Positions 46,801 through 55,650 of a DNA stretch of 64,000 nucleotides are shown here, piece by piece (the first letter of the stretch is position 1; the number at the start of each line of letters is the position of its first letter). Origin of the DNA: Pseudomonas sp. MIACH (GTDB lineage Bacteria; Pseudomonadota; Gammaproteobacteria; Pseudomonadales; Pseudomonadaceae); the NCBI RefSeq assembly GCF_001269925.1, contig NZ_LHVO01000024.1, positions 49,108-113,107 on the forward strand, written 5' to 3'. The notes under the pieces were generated by a model. The model was not told the origin of the DNA. It saw nothing but the letters and a program-made list of their open reading frames with translations, and made no database searches. The position numbers and the translations under genes are program-made.

Positions 46801-47145
46801 CTAGCGCTCACAACCAGCACGTAGGGAATAGTAGGCACCAATCCTGTCGTTGCTCAAGACGTACCCGTCATCCCAGCCGCTGGTGGATATAGAAAGGGCC
46901 TCGATCAACCGGTGACCGAAAGCCTGAACATTGCCGGCAGTTGAACCTTAAGACGAACAGGCGCTCTTAAAGTCACCTCTACATGCGTAAAAGATACTCT
47001 GGCAAGCAACGTCAAACGTAACCAAAGTGTCGGCGCAGATATATAAATTTTCATCTGATTGCCAGGCTCGGCACATGCGGGCCGGTGCTTTCAGCCTGGA
47101 TCCAATCTTCATCAGAATGAAAAAATTTGGACGGTTTTTATACAA
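46801..47145 (-). pseudogene. Possible remnant coding region with an internal stop
   Basis: One minus-strand frame is open from 47145 to 46801 apart from a single TAA at 46948-46950. The downstream part reads NVQAFGHRLIEALSISTSGW then DDGYVLSNDRIGAYYSLRAG, which looks protein-like. The upstream part is Cys-rich (VACQSIFYACRGDFKSACSS). It lies in the 611-base gap 46696-47306, otherwise AT-rich and with no other gene I can support. No family recognised; chance opening is possible. Confidence 0.3.
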
Positions 47146-47306
47146 ACCTCCAAAAGATTAGCCAAAATAGATTCGGTGCGAGAATTTTTTTTGCTTCTTG
47201 CGCTACGTCAGTTTACTTACTACAAGTAATGGGTAGTATGTACGCCGGCTATTAGCTCACTCTGAGAAAGTAGCCATTTAATAGAAAGTCCTTGAAGGGG
47301 AACACG

Positions 47307-47558
47307 ATGAACAACGTTCTGAAATTCTCTGCTCTGGCTCTGGCCGCAGTTCTGGCTACCGGTTGCAGCAGCGTCTCCAAAGAAACCGAAGCTCGTCTGA
47401 CTGCAACTGAAGACGCAGCAGCTCGCTCCCAGGCCCGTGCAGACGAAGCCTACCGTAAAGCTGATGAAGCTCTGGCTGCTGCTCAAAAAGCACAACAGAC
47501 TGCTGACGAAGCTAACGAGCGCGCTCTGCGTATGCTTGAAAAAGCTAGCCGCAAGTAA
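47307..47558 (+). CDS. oprI: Major outer membrane lipoprotein OprI
   Basis: The 83-residue Pseudomonas Lpp homologue. Signal peptide with lipobox [11 protein letters not shown], then one continuous Ala-rich heptad helix ([20 protein letters not shown] onward) that forms a trimeric coiled coil. The C-terminus is SRK, whose final Lys is the site of peptidoglycan linkage in Lpp. ATG 47307 follows AAGGGGAACACG. One of the most abundant proteins of the cell. Convergent with an L,D-transpeptidase gene. Confidence 0.97.
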   Translation: MNNVLKFSALALAAVLATGCSSVSKETEARLTATEDAAARSQARADEAYRKADEALAAAQKAQQTADEANERALRMLEKASRK

Positions 47559-47579
47559 TAATCCCTCGGGATTGTTATC

Positions 47580-47612
47580 AAGCCGATCCATTCTTGGATC
47601 GGCTTTTTTATT
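47580..47612 (+). terminator. oprI terminator
   Basis: AAGCCGATCCA (47580-47590), loop TTCT, TGGATCGGCTT (47595-47605), then TTTTTA. Confidence 0.94.
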
Positions 47613-47642
47613 GCCTGCGATTCGGCTCTCGATTGCAGGCAA

Positions 47643-47678
47643 TAAAAAGCCCGCCGCAGCGCAAGACCGTGGCGGGCT
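47643..47678 (-). terminator. Terminator for the L,D-transpeptidase gene
   Basis: On the minus strand AGCCCGCC / GGCGGGCT (47648-47655 with 47671-47678) is followed by a T-run (A-run at 47643-47648 on the + strand). Another hairpin (47610-47618 with 47635-47643, ATTGCCTGC) lies between it and the oprI terminator. Confidence 0.8.
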
Positions 47679-47696
47679 CATTAGCGGACCAGACGT

Positions 47697-48665
47697 TTAC
47701 TGCTGCAGATCAATCGGCGCGCTGGAGGCAATCGGTGCAGCACCCGGCACACCGATCTCGGTCGGCAGGCCATCTTCGGCCGCGACCACATCACGCACCT
47801 GATCCCAGTTCACCCGTAGGTGATTGGCCAGGTCTTCACGCTTGAGCAAGGCGTTGATCACGGCCGTGTGCTTGTCGACCACCGAGGGGGTGCCGTCGTC
47901 GTTCAAGGGCGTATGCGCTTCGAGATACACCTTGCCGCCGCTGCTGCCGAACTTGTAGGCATCGTTGATAATGCGCACCGACGTCCCCACCGGGACCATC
48001 CCGGCCATTTCCAGCACGTTGTTGTTGAACATGCGGAAGCAGCCGTGGCTGGTCCGCGTGCCGATGCCGAATTTCATGTTGGAACCATGGATCAGGTAAC
48101 CCGGCGTCCCCAGGGTGAACTTGAACGGACCCAAGGGGTTGTCCGGGCCGGCCGGCACCACGTTGGGCAGCGGGTCGCCGTTGGCGGCGTGCTCGGCCTT
48201 GATCGAGGCCGGCGGAGTCCAGGTCGGATTCGGTGTTTTGGCGATAATGCTGGTGTGGGCGATAGGTGAACCCCAGCCCTCACGACCGATTCCCAGCGGA
48301 AAGGTGTAGACCACGTCCTGGCCCTTGGGGAAATAGTAGAGCCGGTATTCCGCCAGGTTGATCACGATGCCTTCCCGTGGACCAGGTGGCAGGATGAAAC
48401 GCGTCGGCAGCACAATCTCGGTGCCCGCCCCCGGCAACCAGGCATCGACACCCGGGTTGGCCGCGACCATTTCCGAATAACCCAGGTCGTAGGTAGTGCC
48501 CAGATCAGCAAAGGTATCTTCGTACTTGGCCTTGATCACCTGGACCTGACCGACGATATCTTCACCCGGTGGTGGCAAGGGCAGCTGCAAGGCTGACGCA
48601 GAGCCGGCCGCACAAAGGGCAGCGATAGACAGGCAGCAGGTGATGACGGAAAGGCGCGACAACAT
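47697..48665 (-). CDS. L,D-transpeptidase (YkuD family) with LysM-like region
   Basis: A 322-residue periplasmic enzyme. The signal peptide spans residues 1-25 (ending AGSASA). An N-terminal region resembling LysM (YEDTFADLGTTYDLGYSEMV...NPGVDAWLPG) precedes the YkuD catalytic domain. The active-site motif is IHGSNMKFGIGTRTSHGCFRM, with the nucleophilic Cys. ErfK/YbiS-type enzymes attach Lpp to peptidoglycan or make 3-3 crosslinks. The neighbour is oprI, the Lpp homologue, which makes lipoprotein attachment an attractive role. Confidence 0.92.
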   Translation of the reverse strand: MLSRLSVITCCLSIAALCAAGSASALQLPLPPPGEDIVGQVQVIKAKYEDTFADLGTTYDLGYSEMVAANPGVDAWLPGAGTEIVLPTRFILPPGPREGIVINLAEYRLYYFPKGQDVVYTFPLGIGREGWGSPIAHTSIIAKTPNPTWTPPASIKAEHAANGDPLPNVVPAGPDNPLGPFKFTLGTPGYLIHGSNMKFGIGTRTSHGCFRMFNNNVLEMAGMVPVGTSVRIINDAYKFGSSGGKVYLEAHTPLNDDGTPSVVDKHTAVINALLKREDLANHLRVNWDQVRDVVAAEDGLPTEIGVPGAAPIASSAPIDLQQ

Positions 48666-48737
48666 CCGGAAAATCCTTCGCAGAACGACGGGTAGGTAAA
48701 AATCGATTGTATACGTGAAGCGCGCTTCTAGCTGCCC

Positions 48738-49031
48738 CTACAACTCGAAACGTAACTCAGGCCAGATCGGCGGCGTGCCACGCTTCTGCGACTCCAGAAT
48801 AGCGCGGCACAATGGGCACAGGCGCTGGTCCTGGAAAATCGAACGATCCACCTGCGACCAGCGCGGTTGCGCCGGCAATAGTGTGCCGCACAGCGTGCGA
48901 TCAATGGAGCCGCCCAGTTCCAACTGGCGCGTCACCAGATGCACCCGCACTTCCTGGCAGGCGAACAGATCCAGCTGCTCATCCGGCTCGATCAGTTGGT
49001 AGTTAAACAGGGACCAGGCAGGACGCGACAT
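48738..49031 (-). CDS. Conserved hypothetical protein with CxxC
   Basis: A 97-residue soluble protein. A C-terminal RLCPLCRAILESQ and an earlier Cys (DRTLCGTLL, FACQEV) suggest metal binding. No signal peptide. Not recognised as a known family. It lies between tesA and the L,D-transpeptidase on the same strand, 58 bases after tesA, and may be part of that transcript. Confidence 0.72.
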   Translation of the reverse strand: MSRPAWSLFNYQLIEPDEQLDLFACQEVRVHLVTRQLELGGSIDRTLCGTLLPAQPRWSQVDRSIFQDQRLCPLCRAILESQKRGTPPIWPELRFEL

Positions 49032-49089
49032 CGGGGGCTCCAGATCGGGGGGGCGCCACCTTAGCCGAAAGCCTGCCGGTAGAAAAGCG

Positions 49090-49695
49090 TCATAGCAGCG
49101 GTTTTAGCGTCGGCCAGACATTTTCCAGCAATTTGCCCTGGGCGCCGACAGCCGGGTGAAGTTGATCCGCCTGCATCAGCTCCGGATGACCACCCACTCC
49201 TTCAAGGAAAAACGGTACCAGCGGGATGTTTTTTTCCTTGGCCAGCGTGCCAAAGACTTCGGCGAATGCCGTGGTGTATCGCGGGCCATAATTGGGCGGC
49301 AACTGCATCCCCAACAACAGCACCTTGGCACCGCCGGCCTTGGACTGATCAATCATCGACGCAAGATTTTGTTTCAATTGCGCCGGTGGCTGCCCACGCA
49401 AGCCGTCGTTACCGCCCAACTCGATCACCACCACGTCCGGCTTATGCTCTGCAAGCGCCGCAGGCAGCCGCGCGAGACCTCCGGCACTGGTATCACCACT
49501 AATGGAGGCGTTGACCACTTTATCGTCGAAACCCTCCTTCTTGAGCCGTTGCTCCAGCAGTGCCACCCACCCTTTGCGGGTATCCAGGCCGAAACCGGCA
49601 CTGATACTATCGCCAACGATCAGGACTGTACCCGCCGCTGCGTTCTGGGCCATGCACATCAAGGCCAGGCCAGCACTCAAAAACCACATTCGCAT
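49090..49695 (-). CDS. tesA: Multifunctional acyl-CoA thioesterase I / arylesterase TesA
   Basis: A 201-residue SGNH hydrolase exported by a signal peptide (about 1-21, ending NAAAG). The catalytic Ser30 is in [11 protein letters not shown]. The SGNH block residues [10 protein letters not shown] and the Asp-His pair in QADQLHPAV complete the site. It hydrolyses acyl-CoA, esters and lysophospholipids in the periplasm. The ATG at 49695 has GGAG six bases upstream; ATG 49707 is less likely. Divergent from ybbA by ten bases, as in E. coli. Confidence 0.94.
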   Translation of the reverse strand: MRMWFLSAGLALMCMAQNAAAGTVLIVGDSISAGFGLDTRKGWVALLEQRLKKEGFDDKVVNASISGDTSAGGLARLPAALAEHKPDVVVIELGGNDGLRGQPPAQLKQNLASMIDQSKAGGAKVLLLGMQLPPNYGPRYTTAFAEVFGTLAKEKNIPLVPFFLEGVGGHPELMQADQLHPAVGAQGKLLENVWPTLKPLL

Positions 49696-49705
49696 CGGAT
49701 TCTCC

Positions 49706-50389
49706 ATGGGCGCAAGCATTCTCACCGCGCGGAACCTCAGCAAAGTGGTTCCCAGCGCGGAAGGTGAACTGACTATCCTGCACGAACTGAGCCTGGAACT
49801 GAACAAGGGCGATAGCCTGGCTATCGTCGGCAGCTCCGGTTCCGGCAAATCCACCCTCCTCGGCCTGCTGGCTGGCCTCGACCTGCCCAGCAGCGGTGAA
49901 GTCACGCTCGCTGGCCAGGCGCTCAGCACCCTCGACGAAGACCAGCGCGCCCGCATCCGTGCCGAACACGTGGGGTTTGTGTTCCAGTCGTTCCAACTGC
50001 TCGACAGCCTCAATGCGCTGGAAAACGTCATGCTGCCGCTGGAGCTGGATGGCCGCAAAGACGCCCGCGAACGCGCCAAGCACCTGCTGGAACGCGTGGG
50101 CCTCGGCCAACGCCTGACCCACTCACCACGCCAGCTTTCCGGGGGCGAGCAGCAACGGGTGGCGATTGCCCGCGCCTTTGCCGCCGAACCGGACGTGCTG
50201 TTTGCCGATGAACCCACCGGCAACCTCGACAGCCACACCGGCGAGCGCATCAGCGATCTGCTGTTCGAGCTCAATAAAGAAAGCGGCACGACCCTGGTGC
50301 TGGTCACCCATGACGAGCGCCTGGCTCATCGTTGCCGACGCCTGATCCGCCTTGAAGCCGGCCTGATGGTCGCCCCCCTGGAGCCTTGA
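49706..50389 (+). CDS. ybbA: ABC transporter ATP-binding protein YbbA
   Basis: A 227-residue MacB/LolD-type ATPase. Walker [17 protein letters not shown]-loop [21 protein letters not shown], signature [15 protein letters not shown], Walker [14 protein letters not shown]-loop LVTHDERLA. It pairs with the FtsX/MacB-like permease YbbP just downstream (stop/start overlap TGATG). The YbbAP system is linked to TesA and the cell envelope; the transported molecule is not established. Confidence 0.95.
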   Translation: MGASILTARNLSKVVPSAEGELTILHELSLELNKGDSLAIVGSSGSGKSTLLGLLAGLDLPSSGEVTLAGQALSTLDEDQRARIRAEHVGFVFQSFQLLDSLNALENVMLPLELDGRKDARERAKHLLERVGLGQRLTHSPRQLSGGEQQRVAIARAFAAEPDVLFADEPTGNLDSHTGERISDLLFELNKESGTTLVLVTHDERLAHRCRRLIRLEAGLMVAPLEP

Positions 50390-52899
50390 TGGCACGCTTG
50401 CCGCTGTTGCGCCTGTTCAGCCTTGCCATGCGCCAATTACTGCGCGACGCCCGCGCCGGCGAGTTGCGTGTGTTGTTCTTCGCCCTGCTGGTAGCCGTGG
50501 CCGCCAGTACCGCCATCGGTTATTTTGGCGCCCGCCTTAACGGCGCGATGTTGTTGCGCGCCACCGAATTCCTCGGCGCCGACCTGGTGCTCGAAGGCAG
50601 CTCACCGGCCCGCCCCGAACAAATCCGCTCCGGGACCGAACTGGGCCTGGATCACGCCCGCGTGGTTGAATTTTCCAGCGTCATTGCCACCGACAATGGT
50701 ATCCAGCTCTCCAGCATCAAGGCGGTCAACGAGCAGTACCCGCTGCGAGGTGAGCTAAAGAGCGCAGGGGCGCCCTTTGGGGACGAAACCCCGGGCGGCG
50801 GGCCGAAACCCGGTGAAGCCTGGGTCGAGTCGCGCCTGCTGACGGCACTGGACCTGAAAGTCGGCGACAGTATCGATGTGGGCATGAAGACCCTGCGCCT
50901 GGCACGCATACTGACCTACGAACCGGATCGCGCCGGCAACTTCTACAGCCTGACCCCCAGGGTAATGATCAACCTGGCAGACCTGGACGCCACCGGCGTG
51001 GTCCAGCCAGGCAGTCGTGTCAGCTACCGCGAGTTGTGGCGTGGGCCGCAGGCCAGCACCGCGCTGCAAACCTACCGTGACCTGATCAAACCGGGGCTTG
51101 CACCCAACCAGCGTCTTCAGGATTCACGGGACGGCAACCAGCAGATTGGCGGCGCCCTTGGCAAAGCCGAACGCTACCTGAACATGGCCAGCCTGGTGGC
51201 CGTGCTGTTGGCCGGTGTGGCCGTGGCCCTGTCGGCCAACCGTTTTGCCACCCGCCGTTTCGACGCCAGTGCGTTGCTACGTTGCCTTGGGTTGTCGCGA
51301 CGCGAGGCCATGTTGCTGTTCAGCCTGCAATTGAGTGTACTGGGGTTGCTGGCGAGCCTGGCCGGTGCGCTGCTCGGCTGGCTGGCACAGTTTGGCTTGT
51401 TCTATTTCCTGCACGACCTGCTGCCGGCGGACGTTCCGCCAGGCGGACTGTTGCCGGCCATTGCCGGGATCGGCACCGGACTGGTCGCTCTCGCGGGTTT
51501 CGCCCTGCCACCGTTGGCCGCACTTGGTCGCGTACCACCGCTGCGAGTGTTGAGGCGCGACCTGCTGCCCATCCCGTCCAGCACCTGGATGGTCTACGGC
51601 GCTGCGCTGTTCGCCCTGGGCCTGATCATGTGGCGCCTGAGCCTCGACCTTGTGCTGACCTTCGCCCTGCTGGGCGGCGGCGTGGTCGCCGCGCTGGTGC
51701 TGGGTGGCTTGCTCCTGCTGCTGTTGCAGAGCCTACGACGCCTGCTGGCCCGCGCGTCCCTGCCCTGGCGCCTGGGCCTGGGCCAATTGCTGCGCCACCC
51801 GCTGGCGGCGGCGGGCCAGTCCCTGGCGTTCGGCTTGATCCTGTTGTCCATGGGCTTGATCGCACTGCTGCGTGGCGAGTTGCTGGACACCTGGCAAAAC
51901 CAATTGCCCAAGGACGCACCTAACTATTTCGCCCTGAATATCCTGCCAGCCGATAAGGACGCCTTTAGTGCCCGACTGCTGGAAGTGCAGGCACAATCAG
52001 CGCCGCTGTACCCGGTCGTGCCAGGACGGTTGATCAGTATCAATGGCGAGCCAGTACAGGAAATTGTCAGCAAGGACTCCAGCGGTGACCGCGCGGTACA
52101 ACGCGACTTGAGCCTGACCTGGGCCGCCGACCTGCCGCCGGGCAATACCCTGACCGAAGGCTCATGGTGGTCGCAACAACCCACCGATGGAATTCCCGGA
52201 GTCTCGGTGGAAGCCAAGGTCGCGCAAAGCCTCAAGCTCAAGCTGAACGATCATCTGGTGTTCACCATTGCCGGGGAAAATCGTGAGGCGCGAGTTGCCA
52301 GCCTGCGAACCATCAACTGGGATAACTTCCAGCCGAACTTCTTCATGATTTTCCAACCGGGTACCTTGACGGACCTGCCGGCCACCTACCTGACCAGCTT
52401 CTACCTCGCACCTGGGCGTGATCAGCAGATCGTTGATCTGTCCCGCGCCTTTCCGGCGGTGACCATCCTGCAGGTCGAGGCCCTGCTGGAGCAGCTGCGC
52501 AGCATCCTCGCCCAAGTGACCCTGGCAGTGGAATATGTGTTGTTGTTTGTACTGGCTGCAGGGATGGCCGTGCTGTTCTCCGGCCTGCAAGCCACGTTGG
52601 ATGAGCGCATTCGCCAAGGCGCACTGCTGCGAGCACTGGGCGCAGAGCGCAAGCTGCTGGTCAAGGCGCGGCGTATCGAGTTTGGCTTGCTGGGCGCAGT
52701 CAGTGGCTTGCTGGCGGCATTGGGTACCGAGTTGGTGACGTGGGTGCTGTACCGCTACGCCTTCGACCTGGCCTGGCACCCGCACCCCTGGCTATTGCTG
52801 CTGCCTGTGATCGGCGCTGCATTGATCGGCGGTGCCGGGGTGTTCGGCACACGCCGTGCGCTGAATGCGAGCCCGCTGACGGTATTGCGCGAGGGCTGA
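50389..52899 (+). CDS. ybbP: FtsX-like ABC permease YbbP
   Basis: An 836-residue inner-membrane permease. The N-terminal helix is LRVLFFALLVAVAASTAIGYFG, followed by a periplasmic domain to about residue 260, two groups of membrane helices (about 265-500), a second periplasmic domain (about 510-700), and a final three-helix FtsX block (about 705-836). It is of the ten-helix type VII/YbbP class. ATG 50389 overlaps the ybbA stop. Operon ybbA-ybbP. Confidence 0.94.
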   Translation: MARLPLLRLFSLAMRQLLRDARAGELRVLFFALLVAVAASTAIGYFGARLNGAMLLRATEFLGADLVLEGSSPARPEQIRSGTELGLDHARVVEFSSVIATDNGIQLSSIKAVNEQYPLRGELKSAGAPFGDETPGGGPKPGEAWVESRLLTALDLKVGDSIDVGMKTLRLARILTYEPDRAGNFYSLTPRVMINLADLDATGVVQPGSRVSYRELWRGPQASTALQTYRDLIKPGLAPNQRLQDSRDGNQQIGGALGKAERYLNMASLVAVLLAGVAVALSANRFATRRFDASALLRCLGLSRREAMLLFSLQLSVLGLLASLAGALLGWLAQFGLFYFLHDLLPADVPPGGLLPAIAGIGTGLVALAGFALPPLAALGRVPPLRVLRRDLLPIPSSTWMVYGAALFALGLIMWRLSLDLVLTFALLGGGVVAALVLGGLLLLLLQSLRRLLARASLPWRLGLGQLLRHPLAAAGQSLAFGLILLSMGLIALLRGELLDTWQNQLPKDAPNYFALNILPADKDAFSARLLEVQAQSAPLYPVVPGRLISINGEPVQEIVSKDSSGDRAVQRDLSLTWAADLPPGNTLTEGSWWSQQPTDGIPGVSVEAKVAQSLKLKLNDHLVFTIAGENREARVASLRTINWDNFQPNFFMIFQPGTLTDLPATYLTSFYLAPGRDQQIVDLSRAFPAVTILQVEALLEQLRSILAQVTLAVEYVLLFVLAAGMAVLFSGLQATLDERIRQGALLRALGAERKLLVKARRIEFGLLGAVSGLLAALGTELVTWVLYRYAFDLAWHPHPWLLLLPVIGAALIGGAGVFGTRRALNASPLTVLREG

Positions 52900-52943
52900 G
52901 CGGCCAATGACCCGCCTCCCTTGCCGGGGGCGGGTAGCGTCGC

Positions 52944-53423
52944 TTACTTCACGTACTCAATAGCGGTGATCCACCAACACACCTCGCCTCCCGGGGTCTG
53001 CACAATGGCCTCATCGTCGACTTCCTTGCGCAGCAGTGCACGGGCCATCGGTGAGTCGATGGAGATATAGTCCATCCGATCATAAATCTCGTCATAGCCG
53101 ACGATGCGAAAACGCTTGGTCTCGCCTTGCTCGTTTTCAATATCGACCCATGCGCCGAAAAATACCTTCCCCTCCTGCTCGGGCATGTACTCCACCACAC
53201 GCATGTCTTCCAGACGCTTGCGCAAGTAACGCACCCGCCGGTCGATTTCGCGCAGCAGCTTCTTGTTGTATTGGTAGTCGGCGTTCTCGCTGCGATCCCC
53301 CAAGGAGGCCGCCCACGTCACCTTGCGCGTGGTATCCGGACGCTTTTCGCGCCACAGGTAATCCAGCTCTTTCTTCAGCGCTTCATGACCTTCTTTGGTT
53401 ATCAGCTTGGTACTCAAACGCAT
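52944..53423 (-). CDS. greB: Transcription elongation factor GreB
   Basis: A 159-residue Gre factor. N-terminal coiled coil with acidic tip: TWAASLGDRSENADYQYNKK. The C-terminal domain has YISIDSPMARALLRKEVDDEAIV. It stimulates cleavage of backtracked RNA in stalled RNA polymerase. The tip acidic residues (D/E in GDRSENAD) are present. The frame is open to 53567 upstream, but the ATG at 53423 gives normal length. Confidence 0.94.
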   Translation of the reverse strand: MRLSTKLITKEGHEALKKELDYLWREKRPDTTRKVTWAASLGDRSENADYQYNKKLLREIDRRVRYLRKRLEDMRVVEYMPEQEGKVFFGAWVDIENEQGETKRFRIVGYDEIYDRMDYISIDSPMARALLRKEVDDEAIVQTPGGEVCWWITAIEYVK

Positions 53424-53529
53424 GCATCCCCAGGCAATGTCATAGGTACCGATAGGGCAGGAAATCACATCCTGGCGTCGGTTCGCTGGCATGGATGATA
53501 AATGAACCCGAGAAAGTAGCCAGGTCTGT

Positions 53530-54516
53530 CTAACCGTCCAAAGCCTGATCCAGTTCAAGCAGCACACCGCGCAAGCTCTGTCGCAAGCCTGAGACTTGCG
53601 CGGCCATCCCCCTTAGGGCTTCGGTCCGCTGACTGACTGCCAGCGACTGGTCATGAAGCTGAGCGGTGCGGTGCTCCAGATCCCGGTTCTTTTCATCCAA
53701 CTGCGTTTGCTCCTGCTGCAATCGAGCCTGCCATTGATCAAGCGCCGCTTCCCGCTCCATGGCAGCGAGTTTCTGCTGGGTCAACTCCTGAGCGACACGA
53801 GCGAGGTTGGTCAGCGTACTGTCCACTTCGAACAGGGTGCTGTCGTCCATGGATGCCTGAGGCTTCGGCTGCGCCGGGGCGCTTGGCTCATTCAGCGCAA
53901 CCGGAACCGCCCGCGCAATGGCCACAGGCGCTTCGACTGGCATCGGCCGGGGCTCCTCTACAACAGATTCATGCACGGGAAGTCGAGGAGGCTCGGGTGG
54001 ATTAGCCTCCCTGGCAGACGAACTCATTTTCGACGAGAAACGAATGGACGGCACAATCAATGAAGCACTTTCGATTGCCGGCATCACCGGAGCAGACATT
54101 CCCAGGGTGATCACTTTCATCACCAGCGCCTTCTTGATGATCACCGAGTGATGTTCCTCGGGCCTCGCAGGCGGCAGCTTGCAGCCCTTCAAATCGATGA
54201 AGTGGTAGGAAACCTGAGTTTCGGTAACGCCGCCCGTCTTAGTGCCCGCCGCCGCCGAGGTGAGAATTTGCTTGAAGACATGCATCGCCACTTGCAGGTC
54301 TTCCTGGGACTCAACCCCCCCGAGAAAATACCGATCGAGTTTTTTGCGCAAGACTGCGACATAAACCCTGGAACTCGCCGGTTCAACCTCTTCATCCAGG
54401 CTATAAACCAGGAAGTTGGAAGCGATCTGACCAACAGCAAAGCCACAGAGCAATGCGCCGTTGACCGGAGCATCCTGACCATCGCGTTCAAGAACAAGAG
54501 TACGTAGAAGCATCAT
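53530..54516 (-). CDS. Unknown two-part protein with C-terminal coiled coil
   Basis: A 328-residue cytoplasmic-looking protein I do not recognise. Residues 1-145 look folded (LLRTLVLERDGQDAPVNGAL; RVYVAVLRKKLDRYFLGG). Residues about 150-225 are Pro/Ala-rich and probably flexible. Residues about 230-328 form a long coiled coil (QWQARLQQEQTQLDEKNRDL). No membrane helix or signal peptide. It is divergent from a Gld-like ABC operon across a 207-base AT-rich gap carrying a perfect palindrome, so it could be its regulator or partner. Start ATG 54516 or 54513, ribosome site weak. Confidence 0.75.
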   Translation of the reverse strand: MMLLRTLVLERDGQDAPVNGALLCGFAVGQIASNFLVYSLDEEVEPASSRVYVAVLRKKLDRYFLGGVESQEDLQVAMHVFKQILTSAAAGTKTGGVTETQVSYHFIDLKGCKLPPARPEEHHSVIIKKALVMKVITLGMSAPVMPAIESASLIVPSIRFSSKMSSSAREANPPEPPRLPVHESVVEEPRPMPVEAPVAIARAVPVALNEPSAPAQPKPQASMDDSTLFEVDSTLTNLARVAQELTQQKLAAMEREAALDQWQARLQQEQTQLDEKNRDLEHRTAQLHDQSLAVSQRTEALRGMAAQVSGLRQSLRGVLLELDQALDG

Positions 54517-54594
54517 GATAATCGGGCCTTATTAAAATTCGAAAAGTCTCTATAACCTTCAGACAAACACTCAATATTTAGAGGTTTAAAAAAC

Positions 54595-54608
54595 GAAACA
54601 ATTGTTTC
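54595..54608. promoter_or_regulatory. Perfect 14-base palindrome between divergent genes
   Basis: GAAACAATTGTTTC, fully symmetrical, 79 bases from one start and 116 from the other. The surrounding 54520-54720 is clearly AT-richer than the flanks. Candidate operator for the ABC operon and the coiled-coil gene; the binding protein is unknown. Confidence 0.45.
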
Positions 54609-54723
54609 AGCGATATACCTGGCACGCACGTAGGACTTTTCCTATTAACGCTGATCGGCGTTCCCAAAAACAGCTATTGCTCGTACCCTTTTTAACCTCA
54701 CCCCCTACACCACATAAAACTAA

Positions 54724-55650
54724 ATGATCGAAGTAATCAACCTGACAAAACACTCGGATAAGAAAAAAATAATCAGTGATTTTTCATTTAGTGCAAACAA
54801 ACAGGAATGCCTGGGGCTATTCGGAGAAAATCCTACAGTTAAAACAGCACTTCTCGATGTAATAGCGGGCTCGACCGTTCCTTCCGAGGGGCTTATCAAG
54901 ATTCAGGGTATCAACACTAGAACCCACCCACTTAAAGCAAAAAAACTCATCGGCTACCAACTTCAGAGCGGTGTCAGTCATCCGACGATGTTGGTTAAAG
55001 AGTTCCTCGCCTACATCGCAACCATTCGCGGACTCTGCGGCACGGCAATACGCACTCAGGTGGAACAGGCCACCACACGCCTGGAACTGCTGCCAGTCCT
55101 CAACACTCCCCTCGACGCGCTCTCCATCGGCTTGAAGCGCAAAGTCGCCATCGCCCAGGCCATTTTGCATACCCCGGCCTTGCTATTACTGGATGAACCG
55201 ACCGAGGGGCTCGCACCTGATCAAAAACAAAAGCTCAGGACGCTCATCCAGTCGCTGACACAAGAAATGACCGTGATCGTGGCTTCACGCCACTGCGATG
55301 AATTGTCCGAACTCTGTACGCGCGCACTGGTTATCGCAGGCGATCGTCTGGTGGCCGATACCCCAATGGCTGATCTACAACGCGACTCCCGACACTTCCA
55401 GGCAGTCACCCTCCGTGCAGATGCCCCCTTGGATCTGCTGGCTCTCGCCGTGCTGCCTGGGGTGGCGGGCATTGAAGAGCATCTGCATGCACCCGGTACG
55501 GTGACCGTTCTGGCCATGCCGGGGCACACCATCTACCCCCACATCAATACGCTCATTGCCAATCGTCGCTGGAAAATCAACTCGTTGAACGTGGAGCCCG
55601 GTCGGTTGAGCGACGTAGTTCACTATCTGAGCCGAGAGGCCCCCCTTTGA
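54724..55650 (+). CDS. Gld-like ABC transporter ATPase with degenerate Walker A
   Basis: A 308-residue ABC ATPase of the GldA/NosF type. The signature LSIGLKRKVAIAQAIL, Walker B ALLLLDEPTEGLAP and the switch His in VASRHCDEL are good. The Walker A segment reads GENPTVKTALL: the lysine and threonine remain but two of the three glycines are replaced by Pro and Val. A C-terminal extension (about 225-308) is present. No ribosome site precedes ATG 54724 (CATAAAACTAA), so leaderless initiation is possible. Its first third is AT-rich. Overlaps the permease gene by four bases. Confidence 0.86.
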   Translation: MIEVINLTKHSDKKKIISDFSFSANKQECLGLFGENPTVKTALLDVIAGSTVPSEGLIKIQGINTRTHPLKAKKLIGYQLQSGVSHPTMLVKEFLAYIATIRGLCGTAIRTQVEQATTRLELLPVLNTPLDALSIGLKRKVAIAQAILHTPALLLLDEPTEGLAPDQKQKLRTLIQSLTQEMTVIVASRHCDELSELCTRALVIAGDRLVADTPMADLQRDSRHFQAVTLRADAPLDLLALAVLPGVAGIEEHLHAPGTVTVLAMPGHTIYPHINTLIANRRWKINSLNVEPGRLSDVVHYLSREAPL

